From Desulfosudis oleivorans Hxd3 (lineage in GTDB: Bacteria; Desulfobacterota; Desulfobacteria; Desulfobacterales; Desulfosudaceae): a stretch of 64,000 nt of DNA. The stretch spans positions 3,723,001-3,787,000 of the forward strand of contig NC_009943.1 of assembly GCF_000018405.1 (NCBI RefSeq), read 5' to 3'. Within the stretch, counting starts at the first letter, position 1. Each line of letters starts with the position of its first letter. The translations under genes were made by a program, and so were the position numbers. Positions 8,693 through 17,314 of the stretch are shown piece by piece. The notes under the pieces were generated by a model. It had not been told where the DNA came from, ran no database searches, and saw only the letters and a list, made by a program, of their open reading frames with translations.

Positions 8693-10521
8693 TGCATGGC
8701 CCCGTAAAAAGAGGAGACATACTCGAACACGGCATACTCCCGGTCGGCAAGGCCCCGGTCTATATCCCAGTAAAGCCGGAACAGCTTCATGCGCAGCTGC
8801 CGCTGACCGTAGTTGATGTCGAGCGACTTTTTATATGCATCAATAGCCTCATCCACCCGGCCCTGCCTCAGCAGCAGATCGCCCAGGGCCTCGTACTTCT
8901 GGGCCGCGGCCAGGGAGGTGTCCGGCACCTTGTCAATATAAACCGCCGCTTTTTCAAAATCGCCATGGTCCGCGTAGTAACCGGCCAGGGCCAGGTTGGC
9001 GAAGGCCGAATAAGGCTGGCAGAGCGCCGCTGACCGCTCCCAGAACACAAGAGCCTCGGCCTGCCGATCTTTGGATGCCAGGTTGGAGGCATGCACATTC
9101 AGGTAGGCGGTAAAATCCTTGTCGCCGGGCACGGGCACAAAGGCCAGAACAAAAAAGAAAGTGGCGGCAGCGATATAAGCCCCTGCTGTTTTAAACGAGC
9201 CCTGGCGCAGAGCGGACACCAGCCAGCCAAGGCCCAGAACCGCAAAAGGAATCAGCACCACCATCACGGGCAGGCGAATACGAACGTTGGAAAAGAAAAT
9301 GACCATGGTGGCGCCGTAGGCCAGGCAGACCAGGGCCGCCAGTGCCTTTTTGCGATCCGTAAACCCCAGCATCACCAGGCCGGCCATACCCAGGGGCAGG
9401 ACCAGCCCGATGGACAGAAGCGGCCATCTGAGAAATGAAATATAGTCCTTTAAAAAACCCAGGTGGTGATTGTCCGCCGACTCGTAACGGTTGAAGGCGG
9501 CCAGCACCTTGACCCCGATTTTCCGGGCAAAGGCGGCCGGGTTTTCCATTGCAAACCGCTTGACCTCCCCTGTCCAGTAGGCTGACGCCTCCCGGGGGGA
9601 GAGCTTTTCCCCCTGGCGGCGGCTGGCCTCGATCACAAACCCGATGGCCTGCTGCGTTGCATTGGATGTGGCAAACCGTACCGGCCGGTAATAAGGGAAA
9701 GGATTGTCCGGATTGTTTGCGATATAAAGGTTGAACCCGCCGGCAGGGGTGACGGCAAACGCGCCGGTCATCTTATAGTCCCGCACCACAAAGGGTAAGA
9801 CCGCCACGGCAAATCCCAGAACAAAGCCGGCCAGAACAGCCGGCCAGGTACGCACCGGCACCCGGTCCCGGAAGCACGCCCATGCCGCGCAGGCCAGGGC
9901 CACCGGCATCATGACAACGGCGTTGGACCGCACATTGATCAGCAGGGCCATGATCACACCGGTCAGAATCGCCCAGGCCCAGGTATGTCGAAGCGGTTTT
10001 TGTTTTTCTTCCGACACCGCGTCCATCAGCACCAGGCAGGCATACACAAAAGCGGAAAACAGAAAAACCGAGAGCGCGGTCTTGTGCAGCACCACGGAGA
10101 AAAAGACAAGGGGCGCATACAGGGCCGCAACCATGCCTGAGAAAAGGCCCACCCGGGCCCCGCCCATGCGTCGGCCGACCAGAACAATCATCATACAGGT
10201 CCCGGTGCCCAGGGCCATGTTCAGCAGACGGATATAAAACGGGTCCGGGGCAAACAGGGTATAAACCGCGGCCATGATATAGGCGGGAAGGGGCGCAAAA
10301 TCGGGCACGCTCAGGGTGCCGAACTCGCCGGAAGCCATTCGAACGGCCCAGGTGTGGTAAACCTGCTCGTCAAACAGCAGAAAATCGGCGTAAAGGCTTT
10401 TCTGAAAACTCAACAGCGCAAAAATTCGAACCGCCAGGGCCACAGCCCCGACCAGGCCGGCGGCCAGCCAGGGGCGATTCTTAAAAACCGTTTTCAACTG
10501 CATGGCGGTGGTTGCGTTCAT
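8689..10521 (-). CDS. PMT/ArnT-like glycosyltransferase with C-terminal TPR domain
   Basis: 610 residues. Residues about 15-470 are a GT-C membrane domain with roughly a dozen hydrophobic segments; the first loop has LLFDEQVYHTWAVRMASGEFG, where the DE pair fits the catalytic acidic position of the family. Residues about 470-600 are soluble and form TPR-like helix pairs (AAQKYEALGDLLLRQGRVDEAIDAYKKSLDINYG). It starts in an ATGA overlap with the upstream DPM1-like gene and ends in one with the next GT-C gene. The TPR tail may hold the enzyme to a protein partner or acceptor. Protein O-mannosylation is possible but unproven. Confidence 0.78.
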   Translation of the reverse strand: MNATTAMQLKTVFKNRPWLAAGLVGAVALAVRIFALLSFQKSLYADFLLFDEQVYHTWAVRMASGEFGTLSVPDFAPLPAYIMAAVYTLFAPDPFYIRLLNMALGTGTCMMIVLVGRRMGGARVGLFSGMVAALYAPLVFFSVVLHKTALSVFLFSAFVYACLVLMDAVSEEKQKPLRHTWAWAILTGVIMALLINVRSNAVVMMPVALACAAWACFRDRVPVRTWPAVLAGFVLGFAVAVLPFVVRDYKMTGAFAVTPAGGFNLYIANNPDNPFPYYRPVRFATSNATQQAIGFVIEASRRQGEKLSPREASAYWTGEVKRFAMENPAAFARKIGVKVLAAFNRYESADNHHLGFLKDYISFLRWPLLSIGLVLPLGMAGLVMLGFTDRKKALAALVCLAYGATMVIFFSNVRIRLPVMVVLIPFAVLGLGWLVSALRQGSFKTAGAYIAAATFFFVLAFVPVPGDKDFTAYLNVHASNLASKDRQAEALVFWERSAALCQPYSAFANLALAGYYADHGDFEKAAVYIDKVPDTSLAAAQKYEALGDLLLRQGRVDEAIDAYKKSLDINYGQRQLRMKLFRLYWDIDRGLADREYAVFEYVSSFYGAMQ

Positions 10522-11252
10522 CGGCCCGACATCCTCAGTTTGGCAACTACCTTATACGTGGCGATCAGTTCCGAAAAATTAAACTTTGATTTTTCCCGTT
10601 GCCGGGGGGCGAACGCAATGGGAATCTCCACCACGGTCCGGGCAAGAGCAAGGGTTTTATACAGCAGATCCACCTTGTAGGCAAACCGGTCTAAAGCCAT
10701 CAGGCCGCTTAAGTCGATCCGGTCCAGAACCCCGGCCACCCGGGTCAGCCGAAACCCGGTGGTCAGGTCGTGAATCGCGTCAAGCCCCAGCATGCGCCGG
10801 GCAAACCGGTTGCCTGCCACGCTGATAAACTTCCGGTGCCAGGCCCACTGGTCCGGAATGGCGCCGCCGGCCATAAAACGCGAACCGATCACGTAGTCGG
10901 CGCCTTTTTCAAAGGCCGTTGCCATGTCGATCAGGTAACGCGGATCGTGCTGAAAGTCGGCGTCCATCTCCACCACGGCATCAGCGGAAAGCTGGTCCAT
11001 GGCAAAAGAAAAACCTCTTACATACGCATGGCCGAGCCCTCTTCTTTCGCCGGTTGAAAGATGAAGCCGTTCATGAACCGTCATCCGATCCGTCACAATC
11101 CGGCCGGTGCCGTCCGGAGAGGTGTCGTCGGCCACCACCAGGTGCATATCGAAGCCGTCCATCGCCGGAAATATCGTTTCGAACAGGACGTCGATCATTT
11201 TCCCGATATTGGCCGCCTCGTTGTAGGTGGGCATGACTACCGCGATCCGCAT
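10518..11252 (-). CDS. Polyprenyl-phosphate mannose synthase-like GT2 (DPM1 type)
   Basis: 244 residues. A GT2 fold: VVMPTYNEAANIG at the N-terminus, VVADDTSPDGTG for nucleotide binding, VVEMDADFQHDP with the metal-binding DAD, then GSRFMAGGAIPDQWAWHRKFIS, which is characteristic of dolichol/polyprenol-phosphate mannosyltransferases. There is no C-terminal membrane segment, as in soluble bacterial forms. The ATG at 11252 is preferred because ACAGG lies before it. It would make the lipid-linked sugar donor for the two GT-C proteins that follow in the same overlapping run, and perhaps for the PIG-V-like protein at 5583-6812. Confidence 0.85.
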   Translation of the reverse strand: MRIAVVMPTYNEAANIGKMIDVLFETIFPAMDGFDMHLVVADDTSPDGTGRIVTDRMTVHERLHLSTGERRGLGHAYVRGFSFAMDQLSADAVVEMDADFQHDPRYLIDMATAFEKGADYVIGSRFMAGGAIPDQWAWHRKFISVAGNRFARRMLGLDAIHDLTTGFRLTRVAGVLDRIDLSGLMALDRFAYKVDLLYKTLALARTVVEIPIAFAPRQREKSKFNFSELIATYKVVAKLRMSGR

Positions 11253-11328
11253 ATGCACCTGTCGTGTTCAGAAAAATTCTGTTCCAGGCCGATATAGCCG
11301 ATATATGAAGTCGGCCGGTTGGTTCTGT

Positions 11329-12282
11329 TTACTCTCCGGGGGCGGAAGCCGGCTGCTCCAGTATGTTCAGCAGGTCCTGATAAAGGGGATTATTCGGAAA
11401 AAGGCCCACCGCCTTGACCGCGTTGGCCAGGGCCTTTTCCCGGTTTCCGGTCAGCTGATACACCCGGGCACGGTTATAATAAGCGGTATGGTAGCTGGGA
11501 TAAAATTCGATGGCCTTGTCCAGATCGGCCAGTGCCCCGGTGTAGTCACCAGCCTGGGCGCGGACCGATCCCCGGCCGCTTAAGGCCTCGGCCATGCGGG
11601 GAAAAATCGAAAGGGCCTTGTCATAGGCGGCCATGGCCCGGTCCGGCTGCCCCTTCTCCATCCATGCCGAAGCCAGGTTGTTATACGCCCAGGCAAACCC
11701 CGGATTTTCGGCAAGAGCCGCGGTAAAGTCGGCAATGGCCTTATCTGGATCTCCCTTTTCCAGCCAGGTCACGCCCCTGGCGTTGTAAAACTCGGCGGCC
11801 CGGTCCGGCCGCATCTGAATGGCCCGGGAGTGGTCGGCCAGGGCGCCGATAAAATCACCTGTTTTTCGTAAGGCCACGCCCCGATTGTTGTAGGCATCGG
11901 CAAAATCCGGGGCCAGCTCAACGGCCCTGTCCAGGTCGGCCAGGGCCTTATCCATCTGGCCCATGTCGCAAAAAGCCTTGCCTCTTCCGTTATAGGACTC
12001 GGGAAAATCAGGATTAATGGCCAGTGCCCGGTTGTAGTCTGCAACGGCGCCTTCATAATCGCCCAGATCCCAGCGGGCCGCGGCCCGGTTGTTGTAAGCC
12101 GGAGCAAAGTCGGGCGAAAGGTCCAGTACTCGGGTAAAGGCTTCCACCGCCTTGTCGTACTGTCCGGCCTGTACACTGGCCATGCCCGCGTCAAACCACC
12201 CCTGAACGCTCCTGTCTCTGCTGTCGTCACAGCCCACGGCAACCGCGGCCAGCATTATACCAAGGACAAAAATTTTTCTCAT
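11329..12282 (-). CDS. TPR repeat lipoprotein
   Basis: 317 residues. The N-terminus MRKIFVLGIMLAAVAVGC ends in a lipobox-like cysteine at position 18, so it is probably a membrane-anchored lipoprotein. The rest is about eight tetratricopeptide repeats of 34 residues, for example YDKAVEAFTRVLDLSPDFAP and MDKALADLDRAVELAPDFAD. TPR arrays mediate protein contacts. It lies 76 bases upstream of the glycosyltransferase run in the same direction and could be cotranscribed; a scaffold role for that machinery is inference. Confidence 0.85.
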   Translation of the reverse strand: MRKIFVLGIMLAAVAVGCDDSRDRSVQGWFDAGMASVQAGQYDKAVEAFTRVLDLSPDFAPAYNNRAAARWDLGDYEGAVADYNRALAINPDFPESYNGRGKAFCDMGQMDKALADLDRAVELAPDFADAYNNRGVALRKTGDFIGALADHSRAIQMRPDRAAEFYNARGVTWLEKGDPDKAIADFTAALAENPGFAWAYNNLASAWMEKGQPDRAMAAYDKALSIFPRMAEALSGRGSVRAQAGDYTGALADLDKAIEFYPSYHTAYYNRARVYQLTGNREKALANAVKAVGLFPNNPLYQDLLNILEQPASAPGE

Positions 12283-12584
12283 TACGATCCGCCTGTAACT
12301 GTTTTTCCTTCATATTGTTGATTTTTTTAAAGCTTTGGCTCCGTGACCGAAGCAGCTTGTAACATATCCGGGCCGGATTTCCTGTATTTAACGGGCTGAT
12401 CATATTACAGGACCGGATATTTATCAACGGCCGGCCCGTTTACCGGGAAACGGCCTTCCGGCGCGATCCCCTCCGCCAAACAGGACCGAAACAGCTTGAA
12501 TAATTTCTCTGCCGCCTGTATTATTACTGAATAAAATTTTAAAGCATGAATATCAATTTTCTTAAGGTTTGTAAGGAGTAAACC
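12283..12584. other. Gene-free divergent spacer
   Basis: Between the leftward TPR lipoprotein and the rightward propeller gene. I see no gene. The right half is AT-rich and precedes a GTAAGGAG ribosome-binding site. There is a weak inverted repeat around 12430-12455 (GGCCCGTTT and GAAACGGCC). Confidence 0.4.
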
Positions 12585-14219
12585 ATGACATCATTTGGGA
12601 AAATGGCTCGACTGGCGATGACAACCACCCTTTTTGCCCTGCTGGTGGTGGGCCAGAATGCAGTGGCCGGCGTTGTGGCTGAAGGCAGCGCCACCCTGGA
12701 GAGCCTTCACACCGACGGCACCCAGGGCAACGATTACAGCGACATGACCTCAATTTCAGCCGACGGCCGGTTTATCGCCTTTGAATCGTCCGCCACCACC
12801 CTGGTGGACACCACGACCTACGCCGAATATAACATTCTGCTGCGGGACACGGCAGAAGGCGTCACTACCCTGATAAGTGTTACCCCTGCCGGCTATGGAG
12901 CAAACAACAGTTCCCGAAACCCCGCTATCAGCGGGGACGGCCGGTATGTAGCTTTTGACTCCCAGGCCACCAACCTGACAGGTCAAGTCACAGGGGACTA
13001 CCAGATATTTATGCGCGACACCGTTGCCGGCACCACCCAACTGATCAGCCCCAACTATGGAGGCGTTGATACCGGTGCTCCCTATGGCTATGGCGGAGGC
13101 GGACGAAGCGGACGCCCGTCTGTCAGCTTTGACGGCCGGTATGTGGCCTTCTATTCTGATGCCGCCAACCTGACGGCCGACAGCGACACTTTCGGCAGTC
13201 AGGATGTGTTTATCCGGGACACCCAGACCGGCACCACCACCCGAATTATGGCCTATGGCGGAGCACAGCCTGACGCCGGCGTGACCTCCCCGGCCATCTC
13301 CGGGGATGGTTTGGCAGTGGCCTTTCAGTCTGACGCCACCAACCTGCTGGCAGCCGACAACCCGGATGGATCATATGTTAATATTTTTGTTTACGACACC
13401 GCCTCCGGCGTCATCGAGATGATCAGCCGGGCCTATGGCAGCGCCATGGCCGAATTTGATGACCCCACCTATGGCGCGAACGGTACTTGCAGACGCCCCT
13501 CCATCAGCTACGGGGGCCGGTACGTGGCCTTTGAGTCATATGCCACTAACCTGGTCGACGGCGGCAGCACCGGAAATCAGGTGTTCGTATACGACCGGAC
13601 CACCGGTGACATGGTGATCGCCAGCGCTGTTGACGGCGGCACCGCCTGGGGCAACAGCACCAGCGAAACCCCAGCCATCTCCTCCGACGGCCGGTATGTG
13701 GCATTCAGATCTACTGCATCAAATCTTGTCGATTTTGAAAACGCCGGCGTTGCCGGCGCCTATCTGCGGGATACCGTGGAAAACAAGACCACCCTGATGT
13801 CCAGAAGAGACAACATTGTGGCCGGGTATGACGCTGACGCCGTCTACGGCGCAGCCATGACCTACTGGCCGGCGGTCAGCGCCGGCGGCATGTATGTGAC
13901 CTTTGGCTCCGACGAAGACACCCTTGTGGCCGGGGATGAAAACAGCGAAAGGGATATATTTCGCGTTCTCTATGATACCGACGGTGACGGCATCGCCGAT
14001 TCGGACAGCGATGGCGATGGTACGCCGGACTGCACGGATCTCTGCCCGGATGATCCGAACAAGATCGATCCCGGGGCCTGCGGGTGCGGTGTTGCCGACA
14101 CCGACGCCGACGGCAACGGCATTGCCGACTGCCTGGAAGACGACGAGCCCGAGCCGGCGCCACGTCTGCCTGACACCGACATCGGCCCGGATTGTTTCAT
14201 CTCGACGCTTGTTTTTTAA
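12585..14219 (+). CDS. Secreted TolB-like beta-propeller protein with thrombospondin type 3 repeats (copy 1)
   Basis: 544 residues. A signal peptide of about 28 residues is followed by a propeller made of PD40-like units: each has S-x-DGR-[FY]-[IV]-AF-x-S-x-A-x-NLV, then a [IV]-[FL]-x-RD-T strand, seven or eight times from about residues 40 to 450. The C-terminal 85 residues are calcium-binding thrombospondin type 3 repeats (DTDGDGIADSDSDGDGTPD, CPDDPNKIDPGACGCG). The protein ends in GPDCFISTLVF, reminiscent of the CFIAT/CFIST start of a C-terminal anchoring tail seen in related bacteria but without the membrane segment. It is paralogous along its whole length to the next gene; a rho-independent terminator follows. 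Confidence 0.85.
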   Translation: MTSFGKMARLAMTTTLFALLVVGQNAVAGVVAEGSATLESLHTDGTQGNDYSDMTSISADGRFIAFESSATTLVDTTTYAEYNILLRDTAEGVTTLISVTPAGYGANNSSRNPAISGDGRYVAFDSQATNLTGQVTGDYQIFMRDTVAGTTQLISPNYGGVDTGAPYGYGGGGRSGRPSVSFDGRYVAFYSDAANLTADSDTFGSQDVFIRDTQTGTTTRIMAYGGAQPDAGVTSPAISGDGLAVAFQSDATNLLAADNPDGSYVNIFVYDTASGVIEMISRAYGSAMAEFDDPTYGANGTCRRPSISYGGRYVAFESYATNLVDGGSTGNQVFVYDRTTGDMVIASAVDGGTAWGNSTSETPAISSDGRYVAFRSTASNLVDFENAGVAGAYLRDTVENKTTLMSRRDNIVAGYDADAVYGAAMTYWPAVSAGGMYVTFGSDEDTLVAGDENSERDIFRVLYDTDGDGIADSDSDGDGTPDCTDLCPDDPNKIDPGACGCGVADTDADGNGIADCLEDDEPEPAPRLPDTDIGPDCFISTLVF

Positions 14220-14242
14220 AAAATACCTGCCCGACTGAATAC

Positions 14243-14273
14243 AAAGGCGGGGCTAAAAAGCCCCGCCTTTTTT
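14243..14273 (+). terminator. Rho-independent terminator after propeller copy 1
   Basis: AAAGGCGGGGC and GCCCCGCCTTT form an 11-bp stem around a short A-rich loop, followed by six T. A near-identical terminator follows copy 2 at 16253-16283. Confidence 0.9.
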
Positions 14274-14313
14274 GTCCTTTCTTCATCAGCCACCGGCGGT
14301 CCCCGGCACACCC

Positions 14314-14455
14314 TTATGCCTTCCCGCACATGCTTAATCGGAGCCGGCCAGCTCCACCATGCTTTTTGCGATCACCGCCAGCAGCGACACGATCTCACTC
14401 ACCTCAAACTGTATGTCCGCATCGGTGAGAAACACCATCTCCTTTTACGCAGCGG
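14314..14455 (-). pseudogene. Fragment of a duplicated GT2 glycosyltransferase gene
   Basis: This is the 3' part of the gene at 16324-17031 in shortened form. Bases 14314-14379 match 16324-16390, including the stop codon. The match then jumps to about 16709 and continues to about 16775. The two sides of the missing 318 bases in the intact gene carry the same nine bases, ATCACGGCC (16382-16390 and 16700-16708), so the deletion looks like a slip between short direct repeats. The fragment shows that the duplicated block once included the downstream glycosyltransferase. Confidence 0.8.
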
Positions 14456-14582
14456 TAACGTCTGTAAAAACAGCGGCCACTGAATGAAAAAGATTGCATT
14501 TGCCCCTCATCCCCCATAGTATCGACAAGCATTTTACAGGCATCTTTGGTTTTATCGTCATGTTTCAAGGAGTAACGCTATT

Positions 14583-16229
14583 ATGGGATCAAAAAAATCA
14601 ATTCGACTGGTACTGACTGCACTCCTTTTTGCGCTGCTGCTGTTCCCTGCGCAGAACGCCATGGCCGGGACGGTGGCCGAGGGCAGCGCCACCCTGGAAA
14701 GCCTTCACACCGACAGCACCCAGGGAGACGGTGACAGCTACAGGCCGTCGATTTCCGCGGATGGCCGGTATATCGCCTTTGAGTCCGAGGCATCCACCCT
14801 GGTGGATGGGGATATCAACGATTCTAAGGATATTTTTCTGCGGGACACCACTGAGGGTACCACCACGCTGGTGAGCGTGGCTGCCTCCTATGGCGCCCCC
14901 TACGGCTATGGCGCGGATCTTGGTTCCTCCAGCTCCGCCATCAGCGGCGACGGCCAGTATGTGGCCTTTGATTCTAACGCCACCAACCTGGTTGCCGGCG
15001 GCACTTACGGCCAGCAGGTGTTTGTCCGCGACACAGTTGGCGGCACAACAGCCCTGGTCAGTCCCAACTATGGCGGCACTTACGGAGCTCACGGCTATGG
15101 CGCCAACGGCAACAGTGCTTATCCGTCCATCAGCTTTGGAGGGCGGTATGTGGCCTTCCAATCCTATGCCACCAACCTGACCGACGACGGCGCCACGAGT
15201 TATAGCGCCATCTTTATCCGCGACACTCAGGAAGGCGCCACCACCCGGATCATGGCCTATGGCGGGGCACAACCCGACAACAATTCCTACTACCCGGCCA
15301 TCTCCGGAGACGGTTCGGCCGTGGGCTTTCAGTCCAGGGCCAGCAACCTGCTTGAAGCAAACAACCCTGATACGGGGGACCAAAACATCTATGTTTACGA
15401 CACCGCTTCCGGCGCCATTGAGCTGATCAGCCGGGCCTATGGAAGCGCCTTGTCTGAAGAGATCACTCCCACTTATGGGGCGAATGGCGGCTGCGACAAC
15501 CCGGTCATCAGCTACGGCGGCCGTTACGTGGCATTTTACTCCTATGCCACCAACCTGGTCTATGGCGGCAGTAACGGAGAGTATCAGGTTTATGTATATG
15601 ACCGGACCTCCGGTGAAATGGTGGTGGCCAGTGCCGAGGATGGAGGAACAAGTGAAGGAAATAACACATCAGATAGGCCCTCCATCTCGCCCGACGGCCG
15701 GTATGTGGCCTTTAGATCCCAAGCCACCAACCTTGTTACGGATGTAACTGAATATACCAGCTCCGACTATCTTGTCTTTCTGCGCGACACTGTGGATCAA
15801 AAAACGACACTCATCTCCAGGATAGACAATACCGTGGGCGGATACGAGGCCGGCGTATACGGCGGCGGCATCAACAATGCCCCTTCGGTCAGCGACTGCG
15901 GCATGTATGTGGCTTTTGGCGCAGCCGGCAGCTACTTTGTGGAGGGTGACACAAACGGGAACAGCGACATTTTCCGGGTACTCAACGATACCGACGGCGA
16001 CGGCATTGGTGATATGGATACCGACGGCGACGGCACGCCCGACTGCGTGGACCTCTGCCCGGATGATCCGGACAAGATCGAGCCCGGGGCCTGCGGGTGC
16101 GGTGTTGCCGACACCGACGCCGACGGCAACGGCATTGCCGACTGCCTGGAAGACGACGAGGAACCGGCGCCACGTCTGCCTGACACCGACATCGGCCCGG
16201 ATTGTTTCATCTCGACCCTTGTTTTTTAA
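14583..16229 (+). CDS. Secreted TolB-like beta-propeller protein with thrombospondin type 3 repeats (copy 2)
   Basis: 548 residues, with the same plan as copy 1: signal peptide (MGSKKSIRLVLTALLFALLL), repeated PD40-like propeller strands (ISADGRYIAFESEASTLVDG and similar), thrombospondin type 3 repeats with DTDGDGIGDMDTDGDGTPD and CPDDPDKIEPGACGCG, and an identical C-terminal GPDCFISTLVF. Codon-level identity is highest at the 3' end, while the propeller loops have diverged, so the loops may face different ligands. AAGGAG precedes the ATG. The protein is likely exported and stabilised by calcium. Its role is unknown; propellers of this type usually bind proteins or polysaccharides. Confidence 0.85.
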   Translation: MGSKKSIRLVLTALLFALLLFPAQNAMAGTVAEGSATLESLHTDSTQGDGDSYRPSISADGRYIAFESEASTLVDGDINDSKDIFLRDTTEGTTTLVSVAASYGAPYGYGADLGSSSSAISGDGQYVAFDSNATNLVAGGTYGQQVFVRDTVGGTTALVSPNYGGTYGAHGYGANGNSAYPSISFGGRYVAFQSYATNLTDDGATSYSAIFIRDTQEGATTRIMAYGGAQPDNNSYYPAISGDGSAVGFQSRASNLLEANNPDTGDQNIYVYDTASGAIELISRAYGSALSEEITPTYGANGGCDNPVISYGGRYVAFYSYATNLVYGGSNGEYQVYVYDRTSGEMVVASAEDGGTSEGNNTSDRPSISPDGRYVAFRSQATNLVTDVTEYTSSDYLVFLRDTVDQKTTLISRIDNTVGGYEAGVYGGGINNAPSVSDCGMYVAFGAAGSYFVEGDTNGNSDIFRVLNDTDGDGIGDMDTDGDGTPDCVDLCPDDPDKIEPGACGCGVADTDADGNGIADCLEDDEEPAPRLPDTDIGPDCFISTLVF

Positions 16230-16252
16230 AAAATCCCTGCTCGACTGAATAC

Positions 16253-16283
16253 AAAGGCGGGGCCAAAAAGCCCCGCCTTTTTT
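16253..16283 (+). terminator. Rho-independent terminator after propeller copy 2
   Basis: AAAGGCGGGGC pairs with GCCCCGCCTTT, followed by a T run. It is the sister of the terminator at 14243-14273 and lies in the same duplicated block. Confidence 0.9.
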
Positions 16284-16323
16284 GTCCTTTCTTCATCAGC
16301 CGGCGGCTGTCCCCGGCACGCCC

Positions 16324-17031
16324 TTATGCCTTCCTGCACATGCTTAATCGCAGCCGGACCAGTTCCACCATGCTTTTTGCGATCACGGCCGGGTTGGCGC
16401 CCGTGGGCGTACCGGCGGTTCTGGGCCGGTGGCCGTGCACCGGCACATTCACAACCGCAAACCCGGCCCGCCGGGCCCGAATCAAAAACTCGGCGCTGAA
16501 CATGGCGCCCTGGCTTTTGATGTCGTTTCTCAGGGCGTCAATCACGGCCTTACGCATCAGTTTGAAGGCGCAGTTGATGTCCCGGGCGCTTTTTCCAAAA
16601 AACAGGGTGACCAGCATGTGCCATCCCTGGGCATACAAACATCGAACAAAGGGATCCCGCCGGGGGTATCTGTAACCGGCGGCAATGTCGGCCCGGCCCA
16701 TCACGGCCAGCAGAACAATAATCTCACCCACGTCAAACTGCATGTCCGCGTCGGTGAGAAACACCAGTTCCTTTTGCGCGGCGGCAAAGCCCGTGAGCAT
16801 GGCGGCCCCGGACCCCCGGTTTTGTTCATGCCGAATCAGCTGAATACGGGAATTTTCGGCCGCCTGCTTTTGCACAATGGCCGCGGTCCGGTCACTGCTG
16901 CCGTCATCTACCACCAGAATCTCGTAGTCGAACCCGTTGGTGGTCATGACATTCACCACATGATCCAGCATGGGGCCGATCAGGGCCTCTTCGTTGTAAG
17001 CGGGAAGCACAATGGAAACAGACGGATTCAT
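16324..17031 (-). CDS. GT2 family glycosyltransferase (polyprenyl-phosphate type)
   Basis: About 235 residues. The fold is GT-A: SIVLPAYNEEALIGPML, EILVVDDGSSDRTA, LVFLTDADMQFDVGEI with the DAD metal site, and GYRYPRRDPFVRCLYAQGWHMLVTLFFG, as in DPM1/ArnC-like enzymes that load sugar onto a polyprenyl carrier. The start at MNPSVSIVLP (17031) is chosen on family similarity, since no clear ribosome-binding site is visible. It converges on propeller copy 2. A deleted copy lies at 14314-14455. The substrate is unknown. Confidence 0.82.
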   Translation of the reverse strand: MNPSVSIVLPAYNEEALIGPMLDHVVNVMTTNGFDYEILVVDDGSSDRTAAIVQKQAAENSRIQLIRHEQNRGSGAAMLTGFAAAQKELVFLTDADMQFDVGEIIVLLAVMGRADIAAGYRYPRRDPFVRCLYAQGWHMLVTLFFGKSARDINCAFKLMRKAVIDALRNDIKSQGAMFSAEFLIRARRAGFAVVNVPVHGHRPRTAGTPTGANPAVIAKSMVELVRLRLSMCRKA

Positions 17032-17314
17032 GAGGTAAGTGTATGCCACAATCCCCGGGTTCTCACAACAGAAAAGGGCCTGCAGATACAACCGTCCCGT
17101 TTATGGATTTCTGGTTGACGCGCCCGACCCGGCCCGCACAAACGGTCTGCGGATTTAAAAAACACACAGAAGAAAAACCGCTTTTCTCTGAAAATTTACA
17201 TGTTGCATGAAAAACATTTAACTTGACAGAACAACACCATAAGTGCAAAGTACAACTTACCACTTTTCATAAAGCACTCTTTCAATCATCCTTTACGCAG
17301 AAACAGGGGGCGAC

